DNA of 36,902 bases from Candidatus Bathyarchaeota archaeon. Its GTDB lineage: Archaea; Thermoproteota; Bathyarchaeia; Bathyarchaeales; Bathycorpusculaceae. The stretch covers positions 1 through 36,902 of the forward strand of contig JAOZIH010000011.1 of assembly GCA_026014545.1 (NCBI GenBank), in the 5' to 3' direction. The translations under genes were made by a program, and so were the position numbers. The first letter of the stretch is position 1. Every line of letters begins with the position of its first letter. Below, in pieces: positions 24,228 through 32,074 of the stretch. The notes beneath the pieces were generated by a model. The model had not been told where the DNA came from. It ran no database searches and was given only the letters and a program-made list of their open reading frames with translations.

Positions 24228-24938
24228 TCAGCTTTCTTCCTCCTCTTCCTTTGAAAGCTTTGCTTCGAAATCTTCAATGGTCGCCGCGGGATCCTTGTCC
24301 GCTGCTAACTCGCCTCTTTCACGCAGAACCTGCCGAGCAAGAAGCCAAAAGATAACCGCCAAGGCTCTTCTACCCTTATTATTTGTTGGAATAACAAAGT
24401 CTACTCCAGCAAACTCGTTGTCAGTGCTGCATAACGCCACCACTGGTATCCCCATCTTCGACGCTTCCTTAACAGCCTGCGCGTCTGCTCTCGGATCCGA
24501 AACCACGATAACTTCAGGGTCTATGCGGTTAGTATATAGCGGATTTGACAAGAGTCCAGGAATAAAACGGCCCACAATAGGCGTGGCACCGGTTAGCTCG
24601 CAGAATTTCTTCACAGGCTCATGTGCATAAAGCTTAGCAGCCGCCACCGCCACCTTTGCGGGCTCAATGCGTGCTAGGAATTTGGCGGCAATCCTTATGC
24701 GCTCATCTGTCTTTTTAACATCTAGGACAAATAACCCATCTGGTCTGACACGGTATATGAATTGTTCCATGTCTCTTGTCTTCATTCTTGTTCCAATATG
24801 TATTCCCGCTGACAGAAGGGTATCCCGCGGTAGCAAAAGCCCCTCCATCATCGGTTCTTCTTGTTCTTTTTCTTTTTCAGGTTTGACTTCAGGCGAATTT
24901 CCACTTAATTCTTCTGCTGACATCTCATTTTTCTCCAT
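24228..24938 (-). CDS. rpsB: 30S ribosomal protein S2
   Basis: A 236-residue protein. The core (LLSAGIHIGTRMKTRDMEQF, RPDGLFVLDVKKTDERIR, GRFIPGLLSNPL, DPRADAQAVKEASKMGIPVV, LCSTDNEFAGVDFVIPTNNK) is archaeal S2/Sa, a small-subunit protein needed for mRNA binding. An acidic N-terminal extension of about 30 residues, rich in Glu and Lys, and an acidic KEEEEES tail are present. Its ATG shares one base with the enolase TAA. It lies in the classic archaeal eno-rpsB-MEMO order. Confidence 0.96.
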   Translation of the reverse strand: MEKNEMSAEELSGNSPEVKPEKEKEQEEPMMEGLLLPRDTLLSAGIHIGTRMKTRDMEQFIYRVRPDGLFVLDVKKTDERIRIAAKFLARIEPAKVAVAAAKLYAHEPVKKFCELTGATPIVGRFIPGLLSNPLYTNRIDPEVIVVSDPRADAQAVKEASKMGIPVVALCSTDNEFAGVDFVIPTNNKGRRALAVIFWLLARQVLRERGELAADKDPAATIEDFEAKLSKEEEEES

Positions 24939-26191
24939 TAAAGTATTTTTAAATTAGCCATCTTGGCTTTATCACCTAAGAAATGCTCGATCCTTATTAA
25001 CTCATTTATCTTTGCAACACGTGCGCCTTCAATGACACCTGTTTTTATTATTGGACATCGGAACGCCACAGCCAAGTGAGCAATGTGCCAATCGCATGTG
25101 TCGCCAGAGCGATGCGACATCACTGTTGTGTAGCCATGCTTCTGCGCGGTTTCAATGGTCTCCAGCGCGTCAGTGAGCGTGCCAATCTGGTTAACCTTGA
25201 TTATAATGGCATTTGCCGCATTAAGCTTTATCCCATTTTGCAACCGTTCACTGTTTGTCGTAAATAAGTCATCGCCGCAAATTAGGCAGTCCTTAACCTT
25301 TCGGGTAAGCTCGGCAAAACTTTCAAAGTCCTCTTCATGAAATGGATCTTCAACATAAACAAGATGATACTTTTCTATTAGGTCTAAAATAAACTCAAGC
25401 TGCTCACTGCTATCCCGCTTTTTCCCTTCGCTTTCATAAACGTACTTATCTTCTTTTTCCTGCCATAAGGAAGACGCAGCAACGTCAAGGCCGAAGCCAC
25501 ACTCAAAATCAAGCTCGTTGCTTGCTTCCTCACATGCCTTAGCCATTATCTCCAGCGCGTCCACATTTCCAACATTAGCAATCCACGCGCCCTCAGAACT
25601 TATTCCACCGCTGAAAAGCTTATCCTTCTTTTTTAATGCATCTCCTATTTTTTTATGAATCTGGGCATTCGCCGCTGCAGCTTCAAGAAATGACTCCGCA
25701 CCATAAGGAAGTGCCAGATACTCCTGAATGTCTGGCGCTTTGCCACGCGCATGTGCGCCTCCGCTCATGCAGTTACCAAGCGGATAAGGAAGCTTGTTAG
25801 CAATGCTTCCACCTAAAAACTGGAACAAAAGCAGACTATGCGAATTCGCCGCTGCCTCCGCGCTGGCTAAAGATATGGCAAAAGCAGTGTTTCCGCCGAT
25901 GTTGCCAAAGTTTTCTGTGCCATCAATCTCATGGAGCATATTATCAATCTCTTCCTGAGAATCAGCGTTTAAACCCACAATTTCAGGCGCTATCAACTCA
26001 TCGACCTTCTTAAGCGCCTGGTCTACGCCGCCTTGCGGATAATAAAGCACTTCAGCGTTGCCACGGCTTTTCCCAGAAGGCGCAGAAACCCTGCCGAACC
26101 CTGAGGCGGTTATAACGTCAACTTCGATGGTTTCTTCTCCTCTACTATTGAAGATTTTCCGGGCGATTATATCTTCAATTGTTGACGACAC
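24938..26191 (-). CDS. eno: Enolase
   Basis: A 417-residue phosphopyruvate hydratase, interconverting 2-phosphoglycerate and phosphoenolpyruvate with Mg2+. Motifs are ARKIFNSRGEETIEVDV, DGTENFGNIGGNTAFAISLA, the metal ligands in VEDPFHEEDF and CGDDLF, the catalytic Lys in IIIKVNQIGT, and SHRSGDT near the C-terminus. The GTG at 26191 is preceded by GAGG at spacing eight and is my start; a TTG at 26206 would add five residues. It is the first gene of the eno-rpsB-amrB operon. Confidence 0.95.
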   Translation of the reverse strand: MSSTIEDIIARKIFNSRGEETIEVDVITASGFGRVSAPSGKSRGNAEVLYYPQGGVDQALKKVDELIAPEIVGLNADSQEEIDNMLHEIDGTENFGNIGGNTAFAISLASAEAAANSHSLLLFQFLGGSIANKLPYPLGNCMSGGAHARGKAPDIQEYLALPYGAESFLEAAAANAQIHKKIGDALKKKDKLFSGGISSEGAWIANVGNVDALEIMAKACEEASNELDFECGFGLDVAASSLWQEKEDKYVYESEGKKRDSSEQLEFILDLIEKYHLVYVEDPFHEEDFESFAELTRKVKDCLICGDDLFTTNSERLQNGIKLNAANAIIIKVNQIGTLTDALETIETAQKHGYTTVMSHRSGDTCDWHIAHLAVAFRCPIIKTGVIEGARVAKINELIRIEHFLGDKAKMANLKIL

Positions 26192-26406
26192 AGTTTTTAG
26201 CCTCAAGCGCTATACCTTTTATTTAGCCATTATTTACTCTTTCGGAAAAATGATGTTTAACTCCATGTTTAAAAAGAAGACGCGTCTCATAGGTAGATAG
26301 CGCTGGCAGAAACCGCTGTATAGATAAAATTTTGACGAAACTGGCTGAAGCTTTCTGAAAGTAAGGCATAGCTAAAAATAAATCTACACGCGTATTGTTT
26401 GATACT

Positions 26407-27546
26407 ATGCGTCTAATGCTTAGCTGCTCTGAACTCGGTTTAGGACACGTTTCTAGGCTTATACCGCTAGGGAAAAAACTAGAGGAAAATGGTCATGATT
26501 TATTCTTCTTCTCTGGAGGCAAAGCCTACGAACTGCTACGGAAAGAGTTCAAGCATGTTTATCCATGCACGCCTGTAGCATGGTATGAAAACGCAGCGGG
26601 CATAGTCACCTCGGCATCACTCATCAACATTCTGTTTCCTCTTCCCTACTTCAACTATGAAAAAGGCAAATTCGCGATTAAAAACTCCAGCGGCATGGAA
26701 ACAATCCACCGCTACTACGACCTTCGACGGCACATCAGAAAAATAAAGCCTGACCTGATAATCGCCGATGGCGATATACACGCGCTGCGCCTCGCGAGCA
26801 GATGGAATATTCGCTCAGTCTACATAACAAACGTGGTCAGACCAAGCTACAGCTTTTCCGCCGCGCTTAGCCCTGGAGAGCGAATAGTCGAACGCTACGT
26901 AAAGCAATGCACACAAATAATCATCCCCGACAATCCGCCGCCCTACACGATTAGCGAATGCAACATCGGCGATTTGGATAGCATAGGCATACGCAATAAA
27001 GTCGAGTTTGTAGGCAGCTTCCTCGACACAACTTACGCGTCTGGCGCAGAAGAGCATATATTCGTTCCCATAAGCGGGCCTTACGGAACACGCGCCAAAC
27101 TGATGCGCACCGTTTTGCCTATGCTTGCGCAGTTTGAAGCAAAAAGCATAATCAGCCTAGGAATGCCCGGTAAAAAAATCACAGTGAGAAAAGGCAAATG
27201 TGAAGTGCATACGTGGCTCTCCGTGCAGGAACGCCAAGAGTGCATGCGAAACGCTAGGCTGGTGGTCTTCAGCGGCGGGCATATGAGCTGCTTTGAAACC
27301 ATAAAATATGCGAAACCAAGCATTTGCATGCCAACGCAGCCTGAGCAAATGGGAAACGCGGCGAAACTTCAAAAACTACGCTGCTCAATAACGGCTAGGC
27401 GTGCGCCGGAGTTCAGGGCTGCCGTCCAAAAAATCGAAGACGAAAGACAAATCTTTAAGCGAAACGCCATGAGGCTCAACGAGTTTTCTACCAAGTTTAA
27501 TGGCCTAAAAAGAGCTGTTGAGCTTATTGAAAGCTTGAAAAGATAG
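26407..27546 (+). CDS. MurG-like family glycosyltransferase
   Basis: A 379-residue GT-B fold protein. It starts MRLMLSCSELGLGHVSRLIP, the glycine-rich acceptor loop of MurG-like enzymes, and has the C-terminal nucleotide-sugar site SGGHMSCFETIKYAKPSICM followed by PTQPEQMGNAAKL. Such proteins transfer GlcNAc-like sugars to lipid carriers or glycans, usually at the inner face of the membrane. Archaeal members of this family have no peptidoglycan role; surface-glycan or lipid glycosylation is likely (inference). The ATG at 26407 is preferred to the TTG at 26395. It is divergent from enolase and converges on the AMMECR1 gene 12 bp away. Confidence 0.85.
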   Translation: MRLMLSCSELGLGHVSRLIPLGKKLEENGHDLFFFSGGKAYELLRKEFKHVYPCTPVAWYENAAGIVTSASLINILFPLPYFNYEKGKFAIKNSSGMETIHRYYDLRRHIRKIKPDLIIADGDIHALRLASRWNIRSVYITNVVRPSYSFSAALSPGERIVERYVKQCTQIIIPDNPPPYTISECNIGDLDSIGIRNKVEFVGSFLDTTYASGAEEHIFVPISGPYGTRAKLMRTVLPMLAQFEAKSIISLGMPGKKITVRKGKCEVHTWLSVQERQECMRNARLVVFSGGHMSCFETIKYAKPSICMPTQPEQMGNAAKLQKLRCSITARRAPEFRAAVQKIEDERQIFKRNAMRLNEFSTKFNGLKRAVELIESLKR

Positions 27547-27558
27547 GCGTCAGCAGGT

Positions 27559-28185
27559 TTATTTTTTGCTTAGGCTCAAGCGTTTAACTTTGCCTTCAGG
27601 TGTTTCTTCCTCGAAAATGATTGCGCTGAACTTGTAGATGCGGGTGCCCTTTGTCAGCCAACTGTCAGGTGGAAGCCCAGCTTTGATGCAGCATTGGCAG
27701 AGAAATTCCTCTTCGCACCAGCCCCATTCAACAGGTACCTGCGGCAGCAGCAGCCCCTTAAAAAAGCCTTTCTCCACGATTAAACCGTCTTCGCCGACTT
27801 TGATTTTTGACACGTACTCTTCTGGATTTCTCACTTCCACCAGCTCGGGCGGCGTTAGCACGCTTACTTCGAAAACCACGCTGCCAAGCTCTTTTAGGGA
27901 AAGCGGATGAAAACGTGGGTCTCGCGTCGCCGCGCTTATGGCTGAGTCTATGACTGCTTCCACAAGCGGATTCGTCGGGTAAGGATAGCCTATGCAGCCA
28001 CGCAGACTTTTTTCGCCATCTTCCACGCTGTTTATCGTGACAAAAACGCCGCAGTGCTCGAACAGTTTCTTAGGTGCATCCGCCGGCGGTTTAATGGCTT
28101 TTCCTGTTTGCAGGTACTCTTTCACGGCTTTGCGTGCAAGCTGAACAAGAAAAGTGCCATCCTCTAAGCTTAGTTCGAAGGGCAA
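27559..28185 (-). CDS. amrA: AmmeMemoRadiSam system protein A (AMMECR1 domain)
   Basis: A 208-residue AMMECR1 protein. The family hallmark LRGCIG is present near residue 62 (SLRGCIGYPYPTNPL), with AATRDPRFHPL, FEVSVLTPPE, GEDGLIVEKGFFKGLLLPQV and EWGWCEEEFLCQCCIKAGLP. The biochemical role of AMMECR1 is unresolved; it is the A component of the AmmeMemoRadiSam system. The start is a TTG with GAGGGAG eight bases upstream. It is not in one operon with AmrB or AmrS but lies within 6 kb of both. Confidence 0.94.
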   Translation of the reverse strand: MPFELSLEDGTFLVQLARKAVKEYLQTGKAIKPPADAPKKLFEHCGVFVTINSVEDGEKSLRGCIGYPYPTNPLVEAVIDSAISAATRDPRFHPLSLKELGSVVFEVSVLTPPELVEVRNPEEYVSKIKVGEDGLIVEKGFFKGLLLPQVPVEWGWCEEEFLCQCCIKAGLPPDSWLTKGTRIYKFSAIIFEEETPEGKVKRLSLSKK

Positions 28186-28269
28186 ATTCAGTTCTCCCTC
28201 AAAATGGACAATACATATTCTTATGCGGGCTTAGAGGCTATATGGCTTTTTCTGCTAAAAATTTGCGGC

Positions 28270-28899
28270 TTAGAATTTTATTGATTCCTCTGTTATGCCA
28301 TCTTTAGTTATTATCAGGAAGTCTATGCCGTCGCCGCTCATAGAGTCTCGGCTTATAGCTGATTTTATGGCGCGAGTAACCAGAGCTTTTGCCTCTTCCA
28401 CGCTTAGCCCATCTTTGTAGCCTTCTTCCAGAACGCCCACAGCTATTTCTGTTCCAGAACCCACCACAGCATATTTATCAGGTATCAGCGAGCCCAGCAC
28501 GTCCAACACGTAAAGCGACGGGCCATCTTCATCTAAACCGCCCACAATTGTCTGCGTAATCAGTGGCGCGTAGCGGCGGTTGAAGAGTATAACAGACATG
28601 AGTTTAGCTGCGGCTTTCACAGAGATTTTTCTGCCCGTATCCATGCTAAACAGGTTAGCCTGTGCTTCCACTTCTCGCGCGAGAATTTGCATGTCGCCAA
28701 CTAGTCCTGCGCACGCTGCGCCTATTTGGTCGGTGATCTTGAAAACTTTTTTGACACCCTTGCTTACTACAAGGTAACCGTATGTTGCACGCTTTTCAGA
28801 GGCCAAGATGACGCCGTCTTTGCAGACAACACCGACTGTTGTTGCACCGGGAATCCAAACGTATCCTTGCTGTTGTGCTTGTGCGCCGTATCCTTCCAT
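28270..28899 (-). CDS. psmB: 20S proteasome beta subunit with Ala at the Thr1 position
   Basis: A 209-residue Ntn-hydrolase-fold protein. Around residue 18 archaeal beta subunits read G-TTTVG, cut before the first Thr, which is the nucleophile. Here the sequence is PGATTVGVVCKDG, so Ala19 falls at Thr1; Glu17 and Lys33 (mature numbering) are kept. The body (LASEKRATYGYLVVSKGVKK, CAGLVGDMQILAREVE, AVVGSGTEIAVGVLEEGY, SRDSMSGDGIDF) is otherwise normal and resembles the crenarchaeal paralogue with an ATAIG start. It may be a structural, non-catalytic subunit beside an active one elsewhere, or be cut before Thr20. GGTGA precedes the ATG. Confidence 0.92.
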   Translation of the reverse strand: MEGYGAQAQQQGYVWIPGATTVGVVCKDGVILASEKRATYGYLVVSKGVKKVFKITDQIGAACAGLVGDMQILAREVEAQANLFSMDTGRKISVKAAAKLMSVILFNRRYAPLITQTIVGGLDEDGPSLYVLDVLGSLIPDKYAVVGSGTEIAVGVLEEGYKDGLSVEEAKALVTRAIKSAISRDSMSGDGIDFLIITKDGITEESIKF

Positions 28900-28948
28900 A
28901 AGTTTTCACCTTTGCCGTTGATATACACATGCAAACCTATTAAGGTTA

Positions 28949-28957
28949 CTTATAAAC
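28949..28957 (-). promoter_or_regulatory. TATA box of the proteasome beta gene
   Basis: GTTTATAAG on the minus strand lies about 54 bp before the psmB ATG, so transcription should begin near 28927 with a leader of about 28 nt that carries the GGTGA ribosome site. Confidence 0.5.
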
Positions 28958-29049
28958 TGCTTCGAACATTCTTTTTCAGTTAGATACTTTTGGACTCTGG
29001 GGCTGAAAATTTAGCTTTATTAAGAATGCTGCTTGAAAGGTTCTTGTTG

Positions 29050-29208
29050 ATGGAAATGTCCGTTTCCAAACCTGTAAGGTGCCAAAAATGCGGGAAACCA
29101 GTGGGCTATATCACGGTGTTAGCAAAAGGTTTACTGCTTCCACAGCAGCCTCTTGAGAACGTTAAAATCGTCGCCATCTGCATGGAATGTTTTGAAAAGA
29201 GCAAGTAG
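29050..29208 (+). CDS. Small zinc-ribbon protein
   Basis: A 52-residue protein with two cysteine pairs, CQKCGKPVGY and ICMECFEKSK, that should bind one zinc ion. The start at 29050 (MEMSVSKPVRC) is favoured by AAAGG nine bases upstream; the open frame runs back to 28990. It ends nine bases before the alkyltransferase gene and is probably cotranscribed with it. Function unknown; proteins of this size often assist transcription or translation machinery, but nothing here shows it. Confidence 0.7.
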   Translation: MEMSVSKPVRCQKCGKPVGYITVLAKGLLLPQQPLENVKIVAICMECFEKSK

Positions 29209-29216
29209 CCGCCAAC

Positions 29217-29870
29217 ATGCAAGCAACAAAGCTTTTACAACAAAGCCACCTTCGATATATGCAGGGGCACAACAAAGTGATAGGCCTTTATGCCAAAAAT
29301 GTAGGCGGAGTTTGGTTTGGTGTTGCTTGTGATGAGCACCGCGTTTTCAGCACTTCTTTTGCTGACAGCGAACAAGATGCTTTAAGATGCTTATTGAGTG
29401 GTATACCTTTTAATGTTCCCTTCCAAGTTTTCCAAGCGCCTTCAGCCTTTGCCGAAAACGTTCTTGCAGCTATGAAGAATGTTTACGATGGAAACGGCAT
29501 ACCGCACGCCTTGTGCTTAGCCATGGAGCATTTACCTGAGTACACAAGGAAGGTGCTGGAGGCAACAAGCCTAATACCATTAGGCTACGTGTCTTCTTAC
29601 GGCGCAATCGCCCAAGCAGTCGGAGGCAGCCCAAGAGCTGTTGGCAACGTAATGGCCAAGAACCCCCTCGCGCCTATTATCCCATGCCACAGAGTCGTCA
29701 GCGCGGATTTCACCTTAGGCGGCTACGGCGGCGGCTCAGCAATGAAACTCGGCTTACTTAAACGCGAAAAACGCGGGTATACTTCGCCGTGGCGGATCAC
29801 CGCGTGTGGCATAAACTTGCAGGTTTTTCCCGTCGAGTTTGTGTTAAGAAAGCTTGAAAGAGCGCCTTGA
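29217..29870 (+). CDS. ogt: Methylated-DNA-protein-cysteine methyltransferase
   Basis: A 217-residue DNA repair protein that removes alkyl groups from O6-alkylguanine by suicide transfer to a cysteine. The active site PCHRVV has Cys157. The DNA-binding helix-turn-helix is in GYVSSYGAIAQAVGGSPRAV with the RAVGNVMAKNP arginine finger region, and LGGYGGG follows. The N-terminal domain (residues 1-95) is divergent. An unusual C-terminal extension of about 30 residues (RGYTSPWRITACGINLQVFP) follows the usual end. The start is uncertain between 29217 and an ATG at 29259. It converges on the helicase gene. Confidence 0.93.
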   Translation: MQATKLLQQSHLRYMQGHNKVIGLYAKNVGGVWFGVACDEHRVFSTSFADSEQDALRCLLSGIPFNVPFQVFQAPSAFAENVLAAMKNVYDGNGIPHALCLAMEHLPEYTRKVLEATSLIPLGYVSSYGAIAQAVGGSPRAVGNVMAKNPLAPIIPCHRVVSADFTLGGYGGGSAMKLGLLKREKRGYTSPWRITACGINLQVFPVEFVLRKLERAP

Positions 29871-29881
29871 TTAAGTGGTTT

Positions 29882-31042
29882 TTAGAAGAAGCTCTGTATG
29901 GGAGAATCCTCAGTAACGACCGCTGTTTTGATTTCTTCAATTTTAGTCTTAGTTAAAGCCTTTATCCTGTTGAAGTCTGCTAGTTCGCCGTAGCTTACCA
30001 GTGTTATGGCTGTGCCTTCTTCGCCTTTACGTGCAGTTCTTCCCACACGATGGAAGTAGACAGGCGCGTCCATTGGCACATCATAATTGATTATGTGCGT
30101 TATGCCATCTATGTCTAAACCTCTGGCTGCAACGTCGGTGGCTACGAGAAGACGCAATCTCCCACGTCGGAAATCATTGATCACGAAGTCTCTTTGCGAC
30201 TGCGTGAAGCCAGCATGCAACGCCTGCGCTTTGTAGCCCTTGCGGCTTAGCTGTTCTGAAAGTTTGCTTGCGCCGTGGCGTGTGCGACAGAAAATTATGG
30301 CTTTCCCCATGTGGTTTTCGCATAGTATTCGGCAGAGTGCATCAAACTTGGCATGCTGATTGACCATAGTGTAGTACTGTTTCATCTGCGTTAGCGCAAT
30401 CTCGTCTTTGCTTACCAGTATCTTCTCAGGATTCCTCAAGTATCTGTTGCAGGCGCTCATTACCGCCTCATCTATAGTAGCCGAGAATAGACAGGTCTGC
30501 CTTTCCCGCGGCGTTTTCGCAAGAATATACTTTATGTCATCGATGAAGCCCATGTCCAGCATTCTATCTGCTTCGTCAAGAACTGCCATCTTAACTGACG
30601 AGAGGTCTAGTACGCGCCTCTCAAGCAAATCGATTACGCGGCCTGGCGTACCCACAACAATTTGGACGCCGCCTGCGAGCTCGCGTATTTGCCTTCCAAT
30701 TGGTGCGCCGCCGTAAACTGGCAACACGCGCAAGCCAGTATATTTCGCAAAGCGCTTAATGTTCTCTGCAACCTGCACAGCAAGCTCGCGTGTAGGCACC
30801 AAAACTAAGCCCTGAACCTTTCGGATTTCTAGGTTTAACTTTTCAACCATGGGCACGCCGAATGCCGCGGTTTTACCCGTGCCCGTTTGTGCTTGCCCGA
30901 TGACGTCTTTGCCTTCGAGCAACGGCACTATTGCTTGAGCTTGAATTGGAAAAAGACTTTTGAACCCAAGCTCCTCAACACCCTTCAAGACCTCCAGGCT
31001 TATGGGTAAATCTTGGAATGTTTGTATTTTCATGTTACTCAT
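29882..31042 (-). CDS. DEAD-box RNA helicase
   Basis: A 386-residue ATP-dependent RNA helicase core. Motifs in order: TFQDLPIS..GF Q-motif region, AQTGTGKT (I), PTREL (Ia), TPGR (Ib), DEAD (II), SAT (III), IIFCRTRHGASKL (IV), ATDVAARGLDI (V) and HRVGRTARKG (VI). It has no C-terminal extension, like many archaeal RhlE/DeaD-type proteins that remodel RNA, often under cold conditions. The start at 31042 is set by AGGAG six bases upstream; the frame continues to 31183 but that stretch looks like leader. Its 5' leader of up to about 150 nt could be regulatory. Confidence 0.94.
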   Translation of the reverse strand: MSNMKIQTFQDLPISLEVLKGVEELGFKSLFPIQAQAIVPLLEGKDVIGQAQTGTGKTAAFGVPMVEKLNLEIRKVQGLVLVPTRELAVQVAENIKRFAKYTGLRVLPVYGGAPIGRQIRELAGGVQIVVGTPGRVIDLLERRVLDLSSVKMAVLDEADRMLDMGFIDDIKYILAKTPRERQTCLFSATIDEAVMSACNRYLRNPEKILVSKDEIALTQMKQYYTMVNQHAKFDALCRILCENHMGKAIIFCRTRHGASKLSEQLSRKGYKAQALHAGFTQSQRDFVINDFRRGRLRLLVATDVAARGLDIDGITHIINYDVPMDAPVYFHRVGRTARKGEEGTAITLVSYGELADFNRIKALTKTKIEEIKTAVVTEDSPIQSFF

Positions 31043-31286
31043 ATTTTTCTCCTGCCACAAAATTTTCTCATGACCTTTTCTAAAGCTTGCAAAAGCTTCG
31101 TTAATGACATGATTAATGTGACGTATCAACAGCCTTAACGCGCCTATAAAAAGGTTTAGTAAGCTTTCAACCAAAAGAATCACTATTAAAGCCTAATTAC
31201 CCAAACAACATAAAAGCGAATTAGCCAGCAGCGCGCTGAGGCGCTCTTGAGGAATTAAAGTCTGGAGAAATGCATGGCACGGAAAG

Positions 31287-31739
31287 CTATTGGACAGCAG
31301 CTTCTACCGGGATAACCTGGATTTCCACGTTTGCCTCTTTTTCAGGTAAGCCATAAGCTGAAGGCGACTTCGGCCTCGCCACAACAGCGGGTCTATCAAG
31401 CTGATGGGTGATAAAGAAATCAAAAAGCCTCTTTACCTCCGCTAAAGTGGCTTTTTCCTCTGTGCAGGGATTCCGCTCACTAACCAGCCGTTTAGGATAG
31501 TAGTATAGCGCAAAGTAATGTTCGCTGCCTGCTTTTTCCTCTTTTATTTCCATCCACGACATCTTTTCCCGCTCAAAGATCAGCTTCAGTTTGCCTGCAA
31601 GCGCCAAATCTGAATCCCTAAACACTTTCGAGCCATTGTGGTCCACGGCATATGCTATCGGCGTGCAGAAGTACGCGTCTCCCTTAACAGGCTGAACAAA
31701 GGTCACATCTCTTATCTGGCGCTTATTCTTACCAAACAT
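31287..31739 (-). CDS. Hypothetical soluble protein of 150 residues
   Basis: The protein starts MFGKNKRQIRDVTFV, is charged, and has no membrane segment or signal peptide. Two beta-rich stretches (GDAYFCTPIAYAVDHNGSKV and SEHYFALYYYPKRLVSER) precede a helix (EEKATLAEVKRLFDFFITHQ) and a Pro/Ala-rich tail. I recognise no family. The ATG at 31739 is preferred; a GTG three codons earlier (31748) is in frame. It is upstream of the helicase on the same strand, 244 bp from its start, and divergent from PQQ protein 2. Confidence 0.65.
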   Translation of the reverse strand: MFGKNKRQIRDVTFVQPVKGDAYFCTPIAYAVDHNGSKVFRDSDLALAGKLKLIFEREKMSWMEIKEEKAGSEHYFALYYYPKRLVSERNPCTEEKATLAEVKRLFDFFITHQLDRPAVVARPKSPSAYGLPEKEANVEIQVIPVEAAVQ

Positions 31740-32074
31740 TCCTACCACGATAATAAGCTAGCTGTAAGCTTCTTTTATGAGTTATTAACTCTAGTAATGA
31801 ATTCAGAATAAATAATAGCAACCGCCAAGGCCAAGCGCATTTCCTTACAAGTTTACGCTACTATTTTTCATCTGCACAGCCGCTTCATTTTGAATCAGCC
31901 AATTTTTGTAAACAAAACTATTTGCAAATGTTGATGATTAACGCTGTTCTCGTCATGTTCGCTTCAAGTAACGGGTCATTCGCCTTATTTTAGAAAATTT
32001 TAAATACAAATTAAAAACAAACGCTTCCTTGTACATCTTGATGGTGTACTAAAATTAGGGAGAATAGGAGAAAA
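31740..32074 (+). promoter_or_regulatory. Upstream region and promoter of PQQ protein 2
   Basis: This 335-bp AT-rich region has no gene. A promoter is visible near its end: GAAAATTTTAAATAC (31994-32006) gives a BRE/TATA pair, with transcription expected near 32030. The ribosome site GGGAGAATAGGAG is at 32058-32070, five bases before the ATG. A similar GGAG-rich leader precedes PQQ protein 1. Confidence 0.5.

Noticed and set aside
29882-31183. Longer helicase start at 31183
   Set aside because: The extra 47 residues are not helicase-like and the AGGAG before 31042 marks the true start.
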